From positions 372,001-436,000 of the forward strand of contig JAJQJQ010000033.1 of NCBI GenBank assembly GCA_028622995.1: a stretch of DNA of 64,000 bases, given 5' to 3'. Shown piece by piece: positions 1 to 12,197 of this stretch. Origin of the DNA: Panagrolaimus kolymaensis (lineage: Eukaryota > Nematoda > Chromadorea > Rhabditida > Panagrolaimidae). Positions within the stretch are counted from its first letter, which is position 1. Each line of letters starts with the position of its first letter. The notes beneath the pieces were generated by a model. It was not told where the DNA came from. It searched no databases and worked only from the letters and a program-made list of their open reading frames with translations. Made by a program: the position numbers and the translations under genes.

Positions 1-336
1 AGCCATGTTGAAAGGATATGTTTTGCTATTCAAATGATTCCCTTTTTCAATGCCTTGAAGCAATATTTTTAATGAAAGTGAAGCAACAAGCTCCCTTCTT
101 TTCATGTCCATTTCAATGAGTAAAACTAAAAAACATTGAAAACAAAAAATACCGTTTGAAACCTTTATTTGAAGACCACAGCTAATTATTTATTTCAAGG
201 ATTAAATGATTTAATCGAAACTTAAAATAATCTTTTATATTTATAAAACTTTTATTTTTCTTCTTTTCGACTGTTCACTCATTTTCTGTGCCCAACCAAT
301 TATTCATTAATATCATTTTTGGTTAAACTTTTTCAT
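1..336. other. Intergenic, no gene seen
   Basis: AT-rich sequence upstream of the tRNA gene. No reading frame with coding character and no splice-site pattern was found on either strand. Confidence 0.5.
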
Positions 337-409
337 GCCATGATAGCTCAGTTGGGAGAGCGTTAGACTGAAGATCTAAATGTCCCCGGTTCGATCCCGG
401 GTCGTGGCA
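337..409 (+). tRNA. tRNA-Phe (GAA anticodon)
   Basis: A complete 73-nt tRNA without intron. The 7-bp acceptor stem pairs 337-343 with 402-408, with one G-T pair, followed by discriminator A at 409. The D-arm TAGCTCAGTTGGGAGAGC contains the A-box. The anticodon loop CTGAAGATC carries GAA, which reads phenylalanine codons UUC and UUU. The T-arm GGTTCGATCCC is a canonical B-box. A run of T at 415-420 just after the gene fits RNA polymerase III termination. CCA is not encoded, as expected for a eukaryote. Confidence 0.97.
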
Positions 410-1756
410 ATTCCTTTTTTCGTTTTTCATTAAAGAATTTTAAAACACATTTTTATTTGATACACGTGATTCTTTCTTTTTTTTTCAACTTTGTTTGCTT
501 AAAAGGTAAATCAGTGTTCCATATTTTTTAGAATGTTACTTACTTGCTCTAAAAACAACGAGAATTTTTTGATTTGATTATTAGTTAATAATATTTAGCA
601 ATTTCAAGTTTTGTTATTTTTTGCGTGTCATCCTTACTTTTATCTTCGCCTCTTTTCTTTTTTGTTCGCAACTCCACAGATGTCAATAAATTATCAGGGA
701 AGAGGCGTCCTTCTCTTGTGGAAGCATCAAGAAGAAAAACGACAAAAACAGACTTTTTCATGCCAATTTTATTCCGTAATCAAATCTCAACAACGGCAGT
801 GAAAAAAAGCACAACAAGAAAGCAAAACTTTATTTTTCTTCATTTTTTTAAAGCGAAAGAATAAGAATTTGTTCGAAGAAGTCAATCCACCATACTTTTC
901 TTATGTCATCAACAAATGCCTTTTAACAAACCTTCTTTTTTTTACTAACTTAAGTGGATTTTGTGATTGAGGAAATTGCCTTTTTCTTCTTTGCTTTGCT
1001 GCGGCTGAAGTTCAAATCTAAAGTCGAGAAATTCTACGGCATTTTTTTTTTCAAAAACAAGGTTCGTTTTATTTTTAACATCTGATTTTAATCCAGAGTT
1101 CTGCTATATCATTTTATAAAATACGATTTTATAAAAAATGAGCTGGAACGTTTTTGACGCGAGCTTTATATTGATATGAATTTGTTTTAATTTTTTTTCT
1201 CGATACAGTATTGTTTATCTAAAAATATTACGAAAAGCGATGCCATCTGAAATTCTTTTAAAACTCGAATAAATATTCGTAAAACATTTTAATTTTATTT
1301 TACTTTTTGCAGCTATTAGTAATAATAATAAAACAAAAGTTTTTGCCTTTTTTTTAAAAACTTCTTTTTTTGTTTGAACAAATAAAAAACGTCAAGCACA
1401 GTTTTTTTTGGTTGGTGGTGGTAGTGAAAGATGAGAAAAGAAGAAGCAATGAAGCGCAAATATGCTTCTTTTCATTCCCAAAGTTTTATATTTTATTTAA
1501 AAAAGAGGACCTTTGTTTGGCTTTTTGCCATCCGTTTACCAAAAAAGAAGAAGCAATTAACAATATAGTTAATGAATGAATGCTTTCGAACAAAATATAA
1601 ATCTAGGTAGTTAATTTTTTGTTTGAAACTACCACTTTATGAGGCAAAAGTTGTTTGTTATTTAAAATTTTCAATTCTGAATCATTAATTTTCAAGGCCT
1701 AAATGTTTTTTTTTAATTTTCAGATTAGTATTTTTTATTTAAAAAACAAGACGAAA
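410..1756. other. Intergenic, no supported gene
   Basis: Long T-rich and A-rich stretch. The open frames at about 611-864 and 1370-1579 have low-complexity Phe/Lys-rich translations with no splice support, so I see no gene here. Confidence 0.45.
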
Positions 1757-2584
1757 ATGAAATACTTGAGTATATTTTTATTTATTTATTCTTGGCGCCT
1801 TGTATTAAGTCAAACAATTTCAAATGAAATTTCACGACAAGAGAAGCATAAATGTAGCGGAATGAGCGAACAGGTTATTAGCCGATGTTTGCAGCCAATT
1901 CTTGATTATGCTTCATCAATTCAAGATAAATCAAGTTCCACGCATTTTAGTCTACAAGGTGGCGATATTTTCAAAAAACTTTGCACCCTTTATACTAATT
2001 TCAAGGATTGCACATCTTCAATTAATTGCCATTCAATTTCTATGGAAGCCGTGGAAGCCAGTTACGGGTATATGTGTGGTGCTGGATATCGACTTTTTGA
2101 AGAACATGCATCATGTTTTGCTGATGTAAGTTTTTAAACTATTTTTTAGAAAAATAGTTTAGCTTTGATAAAATAAAATTAAATAACCCTTTACAATCCA
2201 AAAATGATCAGTTAATTTTTTCATATCCCAAAAATTAAATGGAGTCTCATAAAAAATTATAAATGTCTAAATTTTTAAGGTTGAAAACCAAGCCGAATAT
2301 GTTGTTTGCAAAAATGCAGCAAGCCAATCAATGGACGATGCAATAAAATTCAAACAAGAAGATATGGATTTATATTTTCATAAACTTTGCGGCATTATGG
2401 ATAATTATCTTCGATGTTGTCGTCCTTTCGTCCATGAAAAATGTGGGCCAGATGCATGGAAACTTGTTTCACAGGTTTTAGTTTAAAAATTAAAAAACTT
2501 TAAAAAATTTTATAACTTTAGATTACGATGGATTCGTTACATGTAACAATGCCAACATGCGATGTTAATAGAGCGTTAATGTAA
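1757..2584 (+). CDS. Secreted T20D4.11-like (DUF19) domain protein
   Basis: Three exons (1757-2125, 2280-2474, 2522-2584), all in phase 0, give 208 residues. The start is the ATG at 1757 because it opens directly on a signal peptide (MKYLSIFLFIYSWRLVLSQ); an earlier in-frame ATG at 1703 would put it inside the protein. The secreted part has about 14 regularly spaced cysteines, including HKCSG, KKLC, KDCTSS, YMCGAG, ASCFAD, KLCG and LRCCRPF. That pattern matches the nematode-specific T20D4.11-like domain, whose function is unknown. A polyadenylation signal AATAAA lies at 2638-2643. The neighbouring sirtuin is convergent and ends 141 bp away. The family call rests on cysteine spacing and the Phe/Tyr pattern, not on a search. 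Confidence 0.8.
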
Positions 2585-2725
2585 ATATTATTAATTTTTG
2601 ATTTTGTAATTATTTATTTTGAAAAAAAGAGGGAGACAATAAAAAATTTTAAAAATCATAGCTGTTTAATTTTAATTACCAGTATTTATAAATTTTTCTC
2701 TATCATTTTTACTAATTTACGATAT

Positions 2726-3743
2726 TTAAATAAGCTTCACAATATCGGAACATTTAGAACTAATTTTAATTGTTGCCATCTCATCACCTCTCGTTGGTCC
2801 AATATTAACAATTAAAATAGGAATTTTTCGTAAAAATGCTTGATAAACAAATCGATATCCCGACATTACAGTCAACGATGAACCTAATACGAGTAAACCT
2901 GAACATTCATCAACCTTAAAATTTCATTTCATTTCATTTAAGCCGAAACAATATAAAGAGATTTTTACCATTTGATAACAGTGATCAACAATTTTCCTTG
3001 AAACATTGTCACCAAAAAAGACAACATCCGTTTTTAAAATAGATCCCGGGCCACATTGAGGGCATGATGGAATTTGAAAAGATTCGATAGCTTTATCTGG
3101 TATATCAACATCTCCATCAGGTCGAAGTTCACCTATTTCAGCGATGGTCCAATTAGGATTAAGCTCTTCAAACCATTGTTGCATTTCATTCCTAAATAAA
3201 ATAACCCAAAATTTCCTTTTTTTTTTAATAGCGCTTACCTATCGTAATGCTCACCACATTGAAGGCATTTGACACTTCTCCCACATCCGTGTAATTCTGT
3301 AAACTTTTCTGAACCAGCTAACCTATGTAAGCCATCGACATTTTGAGTAATCAACCACAAAAATCTACAACTCAAACTCTTGTTATGAACATTCTCACAT
3401 TGTAAATTGATATTAACCTTTCATCCTTTTCCCATTCAGATAACTTCCAATGAGTATCATTGCATGGAGCCTTACTAAATTTCGGCCATGCAACGTAATT
3501 TCTTGACCAATAACGTTTGCGATTATGCTCGGAAGCCATAAACTCTTGAATAGTCATCGGTCTGTGATTGCTGCGAGCATAAAGTCCAACGTTTTTAGAA
3601 CGATAATCAGGAATTCCTGATTCTGTGGATATTCCAGCTCCAGTCATTATAAGCAAACGATCGATGTTTGAAATCATTGAAAGAAAATCTTTAAGAATTG
3701 CTTGAGGAACAGGCTTATAAGCAGGAATAAATCGAGATGTCAT
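2726..3743 (-). CDS. SIRT4: SIRT4-type mitochondrial sirtuin
   Basis: NAD-dependent protein deacylase or ADP-ribosyltransferase of the sirtuin family, closest to SIRT4 (C. elegans sir-2.2 and sir-2.3). Exons on the minus strand are 3743-3418, 3364-3239, 3191-2969 and 2914-2726, giving 287 residues. Seen: the NAD-binding [15 protein letters not shown] at residue 35, TQNVDGLH at 115, the catalytic histidine in ELHG (about His134), two zinc-binding pairs (CLQC and CPQC), VVFFGDNV, and the C-terminal [10 protein letters not shown] chose the ATG at 3743 because a splice acceptor (TTATTCAG) sits 9 nt upstream, which would suit spliced-leader addition. A longer frame from 3830 would add 29 residues. 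SKP1 lies 277 bp upstream on the same strand, so the two may be co-transcribed. Confidence 0.93.
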
Positions 3744-3752
3744 TTTAAATCG

Positions 3753-3762
3753 CTGAATAATG
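3753..3762 (-). promoter_or_regulatory. Probable trans-splice acceptor before the sirtuin
   Basis: On the minus strand the sequence ATTATTCAG ends at 3753, nine bases before the ATG at 3743. There is no upstream coding exon in phase. A polyadenylation signal for the upstream SKP1 gene (AATAAA, minus strand near 3912) lies between. This is the arrangement of a downstream operon gene that receives a spliced leader. It is inference without transcript data. Confidence 0.45.
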
Positions 3763-4019
3763 TTTTGAAGAAGAGTATTTTGGATGCATTGAAATATAAT
3801 TGAGGGGTTTTTAAACACCTTATAAATCACCTTTTAGTTTTAACTTAAATTTTAACTATGAAGCAAGAATGTCTTCGGCAAACAAAATCCAAAACAAAGA
3901 AAAAGATCAGTATTTATTTTTGTGTATTAGTTGTCACATTGTTATATAACACATTCAGAAAAAATACGCAAAATAAAGTAAAATATAGCATATCAAGTTG
4001 TACAGAATGTTAGAGAAAT

Positions 4020-4610
4020 TTAATCTTCACACCAGGCATTTTCACGACGAATTTGTTCTTCTTCTTCCGGAGTAAAATCATTTTTGATGTTAAAGGTTCG
4101 ACGAATTTCTTCTGGAGTTTTACCTTTGATCATGTTTGCAACGGTTTTACATGTAACATCTAATAGACCTTTAATATCCAAGTAGTTTGCTGCCTAAAAA
4201 CATTCACATGCATAACAAAAACTAAAATAAGTAAAAACGGGTTACCAAGATGAGTTCGAAAAGCATTCCTTGATCAATCTTTAAAAATTCCACATCCCAT
4301 GATGGAATATCATCAGTTCGTTTTTCTCTTGGATCATTTTCATCCCCAACATTTTGATCAGCACGATGATAAACACACCATTGAATTACTTTACGAAGAA
4401 TGGCACCATTAACATTTTGAATTGGAATAGGATCAGTTGGAGCTTGACTTGATTCATCTATGCCGAGATCTAAAACATACAATAGAATTTAAAGAATATA
4501 TCATATAGCTTACCTTGGAACATTGTGTGAAGAGTAGTTGAAAGCTTAATTACATCACGATCGACATCAAAGATTTCACCATCGCTTGAAACAAGTTTAA
4601 TAGGCTGCAT
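4020..4610 (-). CDS. skr-1: SKP1 homologue, SCF ubiquitin ligase adaptor
   Basis: SKP1 links cullin-1 to F-box proteins in SCF ubiquitin ligases in nucleus and cytoplasm. Exons 4610-4514, 4469-4246 and 4193-4020 give 164 residues, the usual SKP1 length. The N-terminal BTB/POZ-like fold starts at [19 protein letters not shown]. The acidic loop is short and the helix [20 protein letters not shown] is intact. The C-terminal F-box-binding helices contain [20 protein letters not shown], the hallmark GKTPEEIR, and the ending [15 protein letters not shown]. Nematodes often carry many SKP1 paralogues (skr genes), so the exact orthologue is uncertain. The sirtuin gene follows on the same strand. Confidence 0.95.
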
Positions 4611-5715
4611 TTTTTGATGTGAATCGTCCTGAAAATGGAAGAGATTGAGCGCAAATTCAAAGAATTGAGAAACTACTCAGCAAATATCGATTGAAAAAAA
4701 TGCGAAAGCTTTAACTTTTAACCAATAAAGTACAAATTTAAAAAAATTATGCAAAAATTACTAAATGCAAAATAAAAATTTGTAACAAAATTATTTTGTC
4801 TCTGGATAAAAGTTGAAGAAAGAAAAACTGGTTAATCATCACGAGGAAAAATTTTGAAAAACATTTAATTGAAAATGCGCGCAAAATGCATCCATTTTTC
4901 TCAAGATTAAGGAAGCTTGCTAGCCTTCTTTTTTTCTTGTGCATACGTTGCATTGCATACATACATACACAAAGATACTCATTCAGCCGAACATAAAAAA
5001 AGTACGAGACCAACTGGGGCATTTGAATGGTTGGTGGTTGAGTAAAAAATATTGAGAGAGAAAGAAAGATGACAAAGGCTTTGACTTTCCTTAACAACAG
5101 ACAATGTCAAAGCAAACTAAAAAAAATATTTCTGGTTATCTTGAGGATAAAAAAAAAGAGGATGAAATTTCAAATTATCGATTGTTGCTGTACTTCGTTT
5201 TGTCTTAGAGAATACGTCAAATTGAAGATTTTTTAATACACTTTTAAAGGTGTGGTTAACGATTAATAATTTGACGTGTTAGCTAAACTTTTGGAAAATA
5301 AGTTTGACGTCTCAGTTTTAGTTTTTGGAAGCGAACTTTAGAGGTGGTCGTTATTATTATGTATCATATTTATAATAGATTTTGTATGCTATTGATTCCC
5401 ATGGAGTAAGATTTGAACATTAACTCCTTTTGCAACTTCTTAGAAGGCCAAATAAAAGAGAAATTTGCCATTCAATCGGAAAATGCATAAATATGAGGAA
5501 ATACTAAAAGAAGCTAATCCACCAAAAGCACCTTTGTAAAGATAAAAATAAAGCAAGCAAATAAGATAAAATGCAAACACAAACTATTTAAAATGAACTT
5601 TTTTGACATTTGTAGGAAAACCGAGATTCAAGATGTAATAAAAATTTTATTAATGACAAGTTAAAATTACAAGTTAATTTGCACAAATTTAAAACATGAC
5701 AAAGCTATTCAACAA
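4611..5715. other. Intergenic, no supported gene
   Basis: Upstream region of SKP1 and downstream region of the rabenosyn gene. A 116-codon open frame at 4747-5097 on the minus strand is Phe/Leu/Lys-rich, has no homology I recognise and lacks splice context; I treat it as chance. Confidence 0.4.
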
Positions 5716-7270
5716 CTAATCAGCTCTTGGAGTACTTAGGTTCAATCTTTTTAATTCAATTTCAATGTCTTTGAGATTCTTTTCTAGCATTTCCAACTCT
5801 TCTAATCGACCGGATTCAGCTGCTTGTTTGAGATAACTAAAAAAGAAAAAGCATATTAGCATTATAAACCAACACAATAAACAAAACTTACTGTTTAATA
5901 ATGATATATTGTTGTTGCATTGGATTTATTTCAAGGTCGTCTTCAACATATGTAAGAGATGCGTTATCTGAAGATGTAGGAATCCATCCACGATCATTAT
6001 GATGCGATTCTTTCAATCGCTGATATTCTTCTTCGGTTGGAAGATCAGGCATTTCGATGGTAGACTCCTAAACATAACATTTTATAGAGAAGTAAACAAA
6101 TAAATAAGAACAAACTTGTAAAGCAGCGATTGCAGAATGTCGAATATTAGTTCTTAGAGTAATCTCCCTTGGAGTCGCATTTGGCGAATTTGGATCATCA
6201 TGCAATTTCCATTTTTCGATACATTCAGTCAAATCATAAATTTCGTGTTCTAATGAACCAAGTTTCTTGCGCATTTGAATCGCTGCATCCAAAGTGTACA
6301 TGCTTTCACCGTTGCTGAAACAAAAGAAAAATATAAAGAAAGTTAAATACGAAAAACTTACTTCAATGATGCTGCCATTCTTCTGTATGATGGAGACAAG
6401 TTAGAAACTTGGGTGAGGAGTTGACATAACTTTTCATAAATTTCCGCGAACACAGAAGGCGTTGAAATTTGATCCATAGCATCTTTTCGACGTTCAAGAA
6501 GCTTTTTACATTTTGAACATACGCGAAGTGATTGTTCTTGACTCTGAAAAACATTTATATGTTCGAAGAAAACAAGGAAAATAAACATACGGTAGTTAGT
6601 TGTTGTTCTGTCTTAAATTTAGCTTCAAAACCAAAGGATGATAAGAATCTTCTCGTTTGCCTTCTGACACCGTATGATTCACTGGTTCGCTGTGAAGAAG
6701 TAGCATTATTAAATCGATTTATTTTAGTTCCAATAAAAGCAGGATTTGTAAGCCTTTCTAAAAGTTTAAGAGTTATTAGCGAAATATTTATGAACCGCTT
6801 ACGTGCAACATTGAAAGATAAGAACTTTGAACATTCTTTACATATAAGATTTCCACAAAGTCGACAGTGATGCTTCCTTCGAGCAAGATAAAATTTCGCA
6901 GAACATGATTGACAAGTATTAGCTGTATTATGAGTCCATGGAACTGTTACCCTTTCAAAATCTGAAACAAATTTATGCTTTAATATGATAGTAAACACGT
7001 TCATTACCTTTACGTGCTAGTTCATCTGGACATTCATTAATAAGTTTATCAAGCAGAATAATGAGGTTGTTAGTATGAATTGCAACTGCATCCACCGAGC
7101 GATCACGATCTTTCATAAATATAGACTTCCAACTTCGATGAATACCTAAAAAGAAACAAACAAATAAATAAACATACATAATGGATTAGGCAACAAAAAA
7201 ACTTACCAACAGTTTGCTCTTCATCAAAATCATCTCTTGAAATATTTGCTCTTTTGTTAAAGGCATCCAT
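5716..7270 (-). CDS. rabs-5: Rabenosyn-5 homologue (FYVE, Rab effector)
   Basis: An endosomal Rab5/Rab4 effector that tethers and recycles early endosomes. Eight exons (7270-7207, 7145-7008, 6961-6803, 6757-6591, 6543-6362, 6314-6116, 6067-5892, 5836-5716) keep phase and give 401 residues. The FYVE finger has WTHN, CQSCSAKF, the PI3P-binding RRKHHCRLCG, and CKECS, with a later CSKCKKLLERR pair. The C-terminal helix NPMQQQYIIIKHYLKQAAES then GRLEELEMLEKNL matches the Rab5-binding helical hairpin of rabenosyn-5. Vertebrate rabenosyn has an N-terminal C2H2 finger and NPF repeats; I see neither here, so this is a shortened form. Confidence 0.9.
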
Positions 7271-8640
7271 GAATTATTTAAAATAAATAACAGATAATCG
7301 GTCGTGGAGATATGCAAAAATCAAACAAGGATAAAAATGATGAGTTGAAAATAAAAAAATGGTGCAAAAGTGAGATACTAAAAAAGAGAGAATGGTACCG
7401 TAGGTATCACTTGATTAGATAGCCAGCGTGTTAGGAACTAAAAGGCATTCAAAACTTGTTAGTATGAATATGTGAATGCCTTTTTTGAAACATTGACCAC
7501 ATTTTGATTTTTTGATCAATTGTTTGTGATTGAAAGCAAATTCAAAAATAAATAAATTTATGTTAAAATGGTGGCAAAAAAAAAACTGGCGATTTTATAA
7601 TATGTACCATAGATTGCTTTCTTATCATTGACGATGGTCTCATAATTTCTTGCATAAGAATGTGGCTTGCATGTGCTTCTTTTAACAAAAAAAGATGCTA
7701 ACTGCTAACACATTTAGCTTCAGCAGTAATAATAGCTCAAATACTCTAAAGTTAGTTCCTTCATGTTTTAAATTGTTTATTGGATAGGATATGTGACACA
7801 GCGTATTTTGTAGCAGATGAAATTCATATTCAATAAAACTTTTTTAATTTTGGAACCTATTCATCGAAATTTGAATGCTGCTTTTATTTTATTTGATGAA
7901 CCTTTTTTTACTCAATTTTGACACAACCATCAATGACGACAAGAAGAAAAAAAGATTGCACAAATTTCCATAATCAAAAAGAGAAGCGTAATACATCATT
8001 TGTCCATTCCAACAAAGTTTTACTGAAAAGCAGAAAAAAAAACAAAAACAAGTATGAAATCCAGTTTCTTGCCTCATTTTTTTTGTTTGAAATCGATGAA
8101 AAGTGAAACAAACTTTTTTTTTATCTGTATGGAAGTTGGCGTCAAGTATATACATACATACCACCCGCCGGAGGGCAATGATGCATGCGAGATTGAAAAA
8201 TAACAACATCCATCGTTCCTCCTATTATTTTTTCTTTATGCTGAAATCCTACCAGCAGGATTTTTCCATCAAAGTTTTGAGTGACCAAACAAACGCACAT
8301 AAATTATTTTTATAGTATTCAACATGATGCTGTTTTATTTATGCCGATCGCGCCCTTCTTCTTCCATCCATATATCCCTTCCCTTTTTAATGCCTCAAGG
8401 GTTTCACAGCTAGGAAAGTGATGGAAAAGATGGAGAAGACGCCAGCATGAGACAGGAAATTCAGAAATCTTTCTCACTTTTTGGATTTCACTTTTTTTAT
8501 CCGAAAATTGAACCAGATAGATATAAAAAAAAAGGTTCAGTGTTTAGGTCAATGTTTCTTTTTTTTGTTGCTTCTCTGTCGTGAAAAATTTGATAAGGTC
8601 ACGCTTTTTATTTATTAAAAATCACTTTTACGATTTTAGA
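7271..8640. other. Intergenic, no supported gene
   Basis: Divergent upstream region between the rabenosyn gene (minus) and the glycine-rich secreted protein (plus). Open frames at 7889-8315 are homopolymer-rich on both strands and do not look coding. No repeats or RNA genes were recognised. Confidence 0.4.
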
Positions 8641-9751
8641 ATGTTGTTTTGTGCCGCCGTAATATCTTTCATATTATTATCAATTCCGGCGGCACTTGCG
8701 GCTCCTCCACATCCTGTGATTCCAATGAATCAAGAAGAAATGGCTGAAAATGTTAAGAAATTTTCTGAGGGTATCTTTACAAAGAAATTTTTTTTTGACC
8801 ATAATTTTAACCTTTTTTCATAGTATACAAATTGGCCACACAATTAATGAATTTGGGAGGAAATTTTCTTAATACCGCTGGCGGTCCATCAGCAGGTTCA
8901 TCCGCTGTTAGAGGTGGATATGGTGATGCAGCAGGCGGAAATGGAGTTTTAGGAGAGGTTGTAAGACCACAATTTAGAGGTTAGTTTCAAATACCATAAC
9001 TATAAAATACTTTTCTTCATTTTTATCCATGGTTATTTCTTTTTGTTTGATTTGAATTCCAAATCCTTGAATACTTGCTTTATTGCCTTCTGTTTTCCTT
9101 CAAAAAAAAACTATTAGTTTTCTAACTTTTTAGACGGACTTTTATATTTGCAAATTATCATTCTTCCTTTGCCTCTTTACATTTCACTCTTTTTACTTAA
9201 AACAAAAAACAACCATTTTCCAATACTATTATTATAATAAAACAAAAAAAACTTTTTTAGGAGTCTCAAATTATGATTCAAATTCGGGTTCTTTATTTGA
9301 AAGAGCAAGTCGAGCATTTACCGGCTCAAATTATGGCCCTTCTGCTTCAAACAATTTTGGTGATGTTCCATCACCATCGGTTTCTGAATACGGTGGTGGA
9401 CCTCTAGGATCAGGAGGTGGAAAGGTTCAATCTGCTCGTCAAACAGCTCTCGATTCAATTCTTAATACTTTCTTGGGTAAAACATTTTACCAATAAAAGA
9501 TTTCAATCTCATTAACAATAAGCTTTTTAGGTTCATCCTTGGGTGGCTCAGGTGGTGGTTCATCAGGACCTTCAATGACGGATTTCTTTAATCCCAATTA
9601 TAAAGAATATGGAAGTCGATCATCACGTTATGGAAATAATGGCGAAGGTTCAAACATTGAAGAATTGATATCAGCTCTTTCAAGATCTGGCGCAAAGCCA
9701 GCTCGACCTGAACCCGAAAATCGAAATATTTTTTCACAATTGTTGGGGTGA
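8641..9751 (+). CDS. Secreted Gly/Ser-rich protein, unknown function
   Basis: Four exons (8641-8770, 8824-8979, 9261-9476, 9531-9751) join in consistent phase to 240 residues. The start at 8641 opens on a clear signal peptide (MLFCAAVISFILLSIPAALA) with probable cleavage before APPHP. An upstream in-frame codon at 8581 is GTG and was not used. The mature protein is low in cysteine and rich in Gly, Ser and Asn, with segments such as GGSGGGSSGPSMTDFF and a conserved-looking helix SIEELISALSR-type end (residues EELISALSRSG) before FSQLLG. I do not recognise the family; it could be an extracellular matrix or cuticle-associated nematode protein. AATAAA follows the stop near 9763. Confidence 0.75.
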
Positions 9752-10502
9752 CGTTAATTTATCAAATAAAAAATAAAAATAAGTGCCATGAGTGAAAACA
9801 ATCATTGTTTTATAGCTTTTAAAATATTAACTCTGAATTATTAAAATTTTAAAATAAAATTTTTTCTTACCATAATTATCTATGTTTATCATGCACGGCG
9901 GTACCTGTTTTTGATAAAATTTTAGCTATAACTATTTATTAGATCAGAAAAAAATAAAATTTTGCATACGTGTATGGTCAAAGATAAGGCAAAATGATAA
10001 TCGGTGGGGGTATCAAAAAAACTATAAATGTGATAAAAATCAATCTTACAAAACAACATATGTACATATGTAACGTTTAATACAAAGTTTTTATATCTGA
10101 TAGACAATTCGAGGAATCAATGTAAAAAATAAGAACAAAGTTATGTGTTTTTAAAAGAGAAGTTAATGAGCGCAAGAAAAAAACAAACAAAGACTAGACC
10201 CAACGCTTCTGATCGAACTGGAATAAAAAAAGAAGCTTTAATTCGTCACAAAGTTAAATGAATACAGCTTCTTTCCGGCTCGCTCAAATATTTTTAAACA
10301 AAGGCAATGAAGAATAAATGTTCAAAATAGAGAGAAATTAAGCTACAGATACTTTATTATCATCCAAAAAACAATAATAATTTATACAAGTAAACATAGA
10401 AATTTTAAATAAAAGTGAAAATCAAAACAAAATTATTATACAACAGAAGAGATGGCAAACAAAGATAGAAATACAGAGTAAAAAAAAGAAGGCTAAACGA
10501 TT
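9752..10502. other. Intergenic, no supported gene
   Basis: Convergent intergenic space between the secreted protein and the septin. It is AT-rich with no coding signal on either strand. Confidence 0.45.
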
Positions 10503-12197
10503 TCAAAGCCGTTGCTTATTCTTTTTGCCATGAAGAGTCATCCTTCCTTCAAGTCTTGCTTTTTCTTCGCGTAATGAGTTCATTGATGATTCCAAACGAA
10601 CCATTTCATCTTCAAATTCTTCGCGGAGTTTCTTTTCTTTCAACATAAGCAATTCTTCGCGACGTTTAAGTTCTTCTTCTTTAGCATTGACTCTTTCAAT
10701 AAATTGACGTTGAAATTCTTTATCTTTTTGTTCCATTTCTAATTCAAATTCTTTCTTCTTCTGGTCGTATGCTTCCATCATTTTAGACCCACAATCACCA
10801 TCCTTCATTTTCATTTCACGAAGTCGATCACGTCGATAAGCTTCATACAAAACTTTATGAGTTCGAGTTCGGAGAGAATCAACATTTAACTAAAAATCAA
10901 TCATTGTTTTATTAGTAGTGTAAAAAGAAGAAAAAAAGAAACATACTCGAAGAAGAGCTTCACGAAGCTTAACAAAATCACAATGTTCAACATTTTCAAC
11001 TTCAACTATGCCCCATGGATAGCGGCGAGCACGAACCAGACGACCATCTTCTTTTGTAACAAAATCAGTCGATCCAACCACGGCAAAAGGCATTAAAGCA
11101 TTTAACGCTTGATTTTCACTTCGAACTGTTTCATCATCCATTGGAAATTCATAAATATGAATATCATTTGATTTCAATTCACTAATGATCTTCTTTTTGA
11201 ATCTAGCAAGTTCATCTTTGCATGTTGTATCTGATTTTGCTATTACAGGAATAACATTAGCACGTTTAGCAAGTTCACGAATTGTTACCACATCGAGAGC
11301 TTTGAGCCTGAAAAATGAACGTAAAAAAGGGTTAATAAAGATCAACGTTTTAATACTTAATAGATTTGTGTAACATAAGGTCATTTATAATACTTCCATC
11401 GACTAACAAAACATCAAAGAAAAACTTACCCATGGCCAGTTGGAGATATGAAATAAAGACAAGCATGAATTCGAGTATCATCATAACGAGAAAGATGGCG
11501 GCATATCTTGAGTTCTTCTTTCAAATATCCTTCAAATTGTTCATTGATGTAATCGACGATGATTTTAGCACTAAAACTGTAGAGTTGGTCTCAGGTTAAT
11601 TAAAAGCAGAAAGCAAGAGAGAAGCAAAAGCAAATAAAATATGTGAAACTACTAACCTTTTTTCTTTGTCCAATTGATCACCAAATCCAGCAGTTTCAAC
11701 AATACGAAGTTTAACAGTGACCCCATTTTCAGTTACATCTAGAAAACTATGATTACAAACAAGAAATATTGTAAAACCAATAACATACCACAAGTCTTAG
11801 TTCGAAGTTCAACAGTTTTTAATTCATTGTTACAAGGTTCAAATTCAAGCTTCATATTGAAAAGCGATTCAATGAGTGTGGTTTTCCCCATACCAGTTTC
11901 ACCGACACACAGGATATTGAATTGAAATCCTTGTTTTTGACATTTATGAACAAGTTGATAAGGAAGAGCATCAAATCCGACTTCTCCATTCAGCTTCAAG
12001 ATTGGAACATCACGATCGGTTGGTGAAACAGCATCTTTGTTTACCTTAGTAGCAGTACCATTCGAAATGATCGAAGTTTCAATTGATGGAGGTTTCTTAA
12101 AGGGAGAGTTCGCAACCATCATGCTAGCAGCAGTACCATTTGAGTTGAGAGAACTATCCATTGACGGAGGCTTCTTAAAGAAGGAATTACTAACCAT
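10503..12197 (-). CDS. Septin, SEPT6 group
   Basis: A GTP-binding filament protein of the cytokinetic furrow and cortex. Exons 12197-11789, 11738-11657, 11570-11430, 11307-10947 and 10889-10503 give 459 residues. Seen: an unstructured N-terminus with a 24-residue tandem repeat, the P-loop GETGMGKTT, switch [10 protein letters not shown], the G4 motif AKSD, a septin unique element ending [11 protein letters not shown], and a long C-terminal coiled coil ([19 protein letters not shown] onwards). [20 protein letters not shown] and LKICRHL with [16 protein letters not shown] resemble SEPT6-group septins, pointing to unc-61 rather than unc-59 in C. elegans, although I cannot settle that without alignment. 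The catalytic Asp of DxxG is replaced by Glu, as could suit a weakly hydrolysing subunit. Confidence 0.93.
12048..12197 (-). repeat. Tandem 72-bp duplication in the septin N-terminus
   Basis: Codons 1-24 (12197-12126) and 27-50 (12119-12048) are diverged copies of one 72-bp unit, separated by two codons. Both read MV-x-NS-x-FKKPPS followed by S-x-x-SNGTA. The protein copies share roughly two thirds of residues. Confidence 0.85.

Noticed and set aside
611..864. Overlapping open frames downstream of the tRNA
   Set aside because: Lys/Phe/Ser-rich translations, two frames open at once, no splice or homology support.
4747..5097. 116-codon minus-strand open frame
   Set aside because: Low-complexity Phe/Leu/Lys translation without start context or family resemblance.
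7889..8315. Open frames on both strands
   Set aside because: Driven by A- and T-runs; both strands open, neither coding-like.
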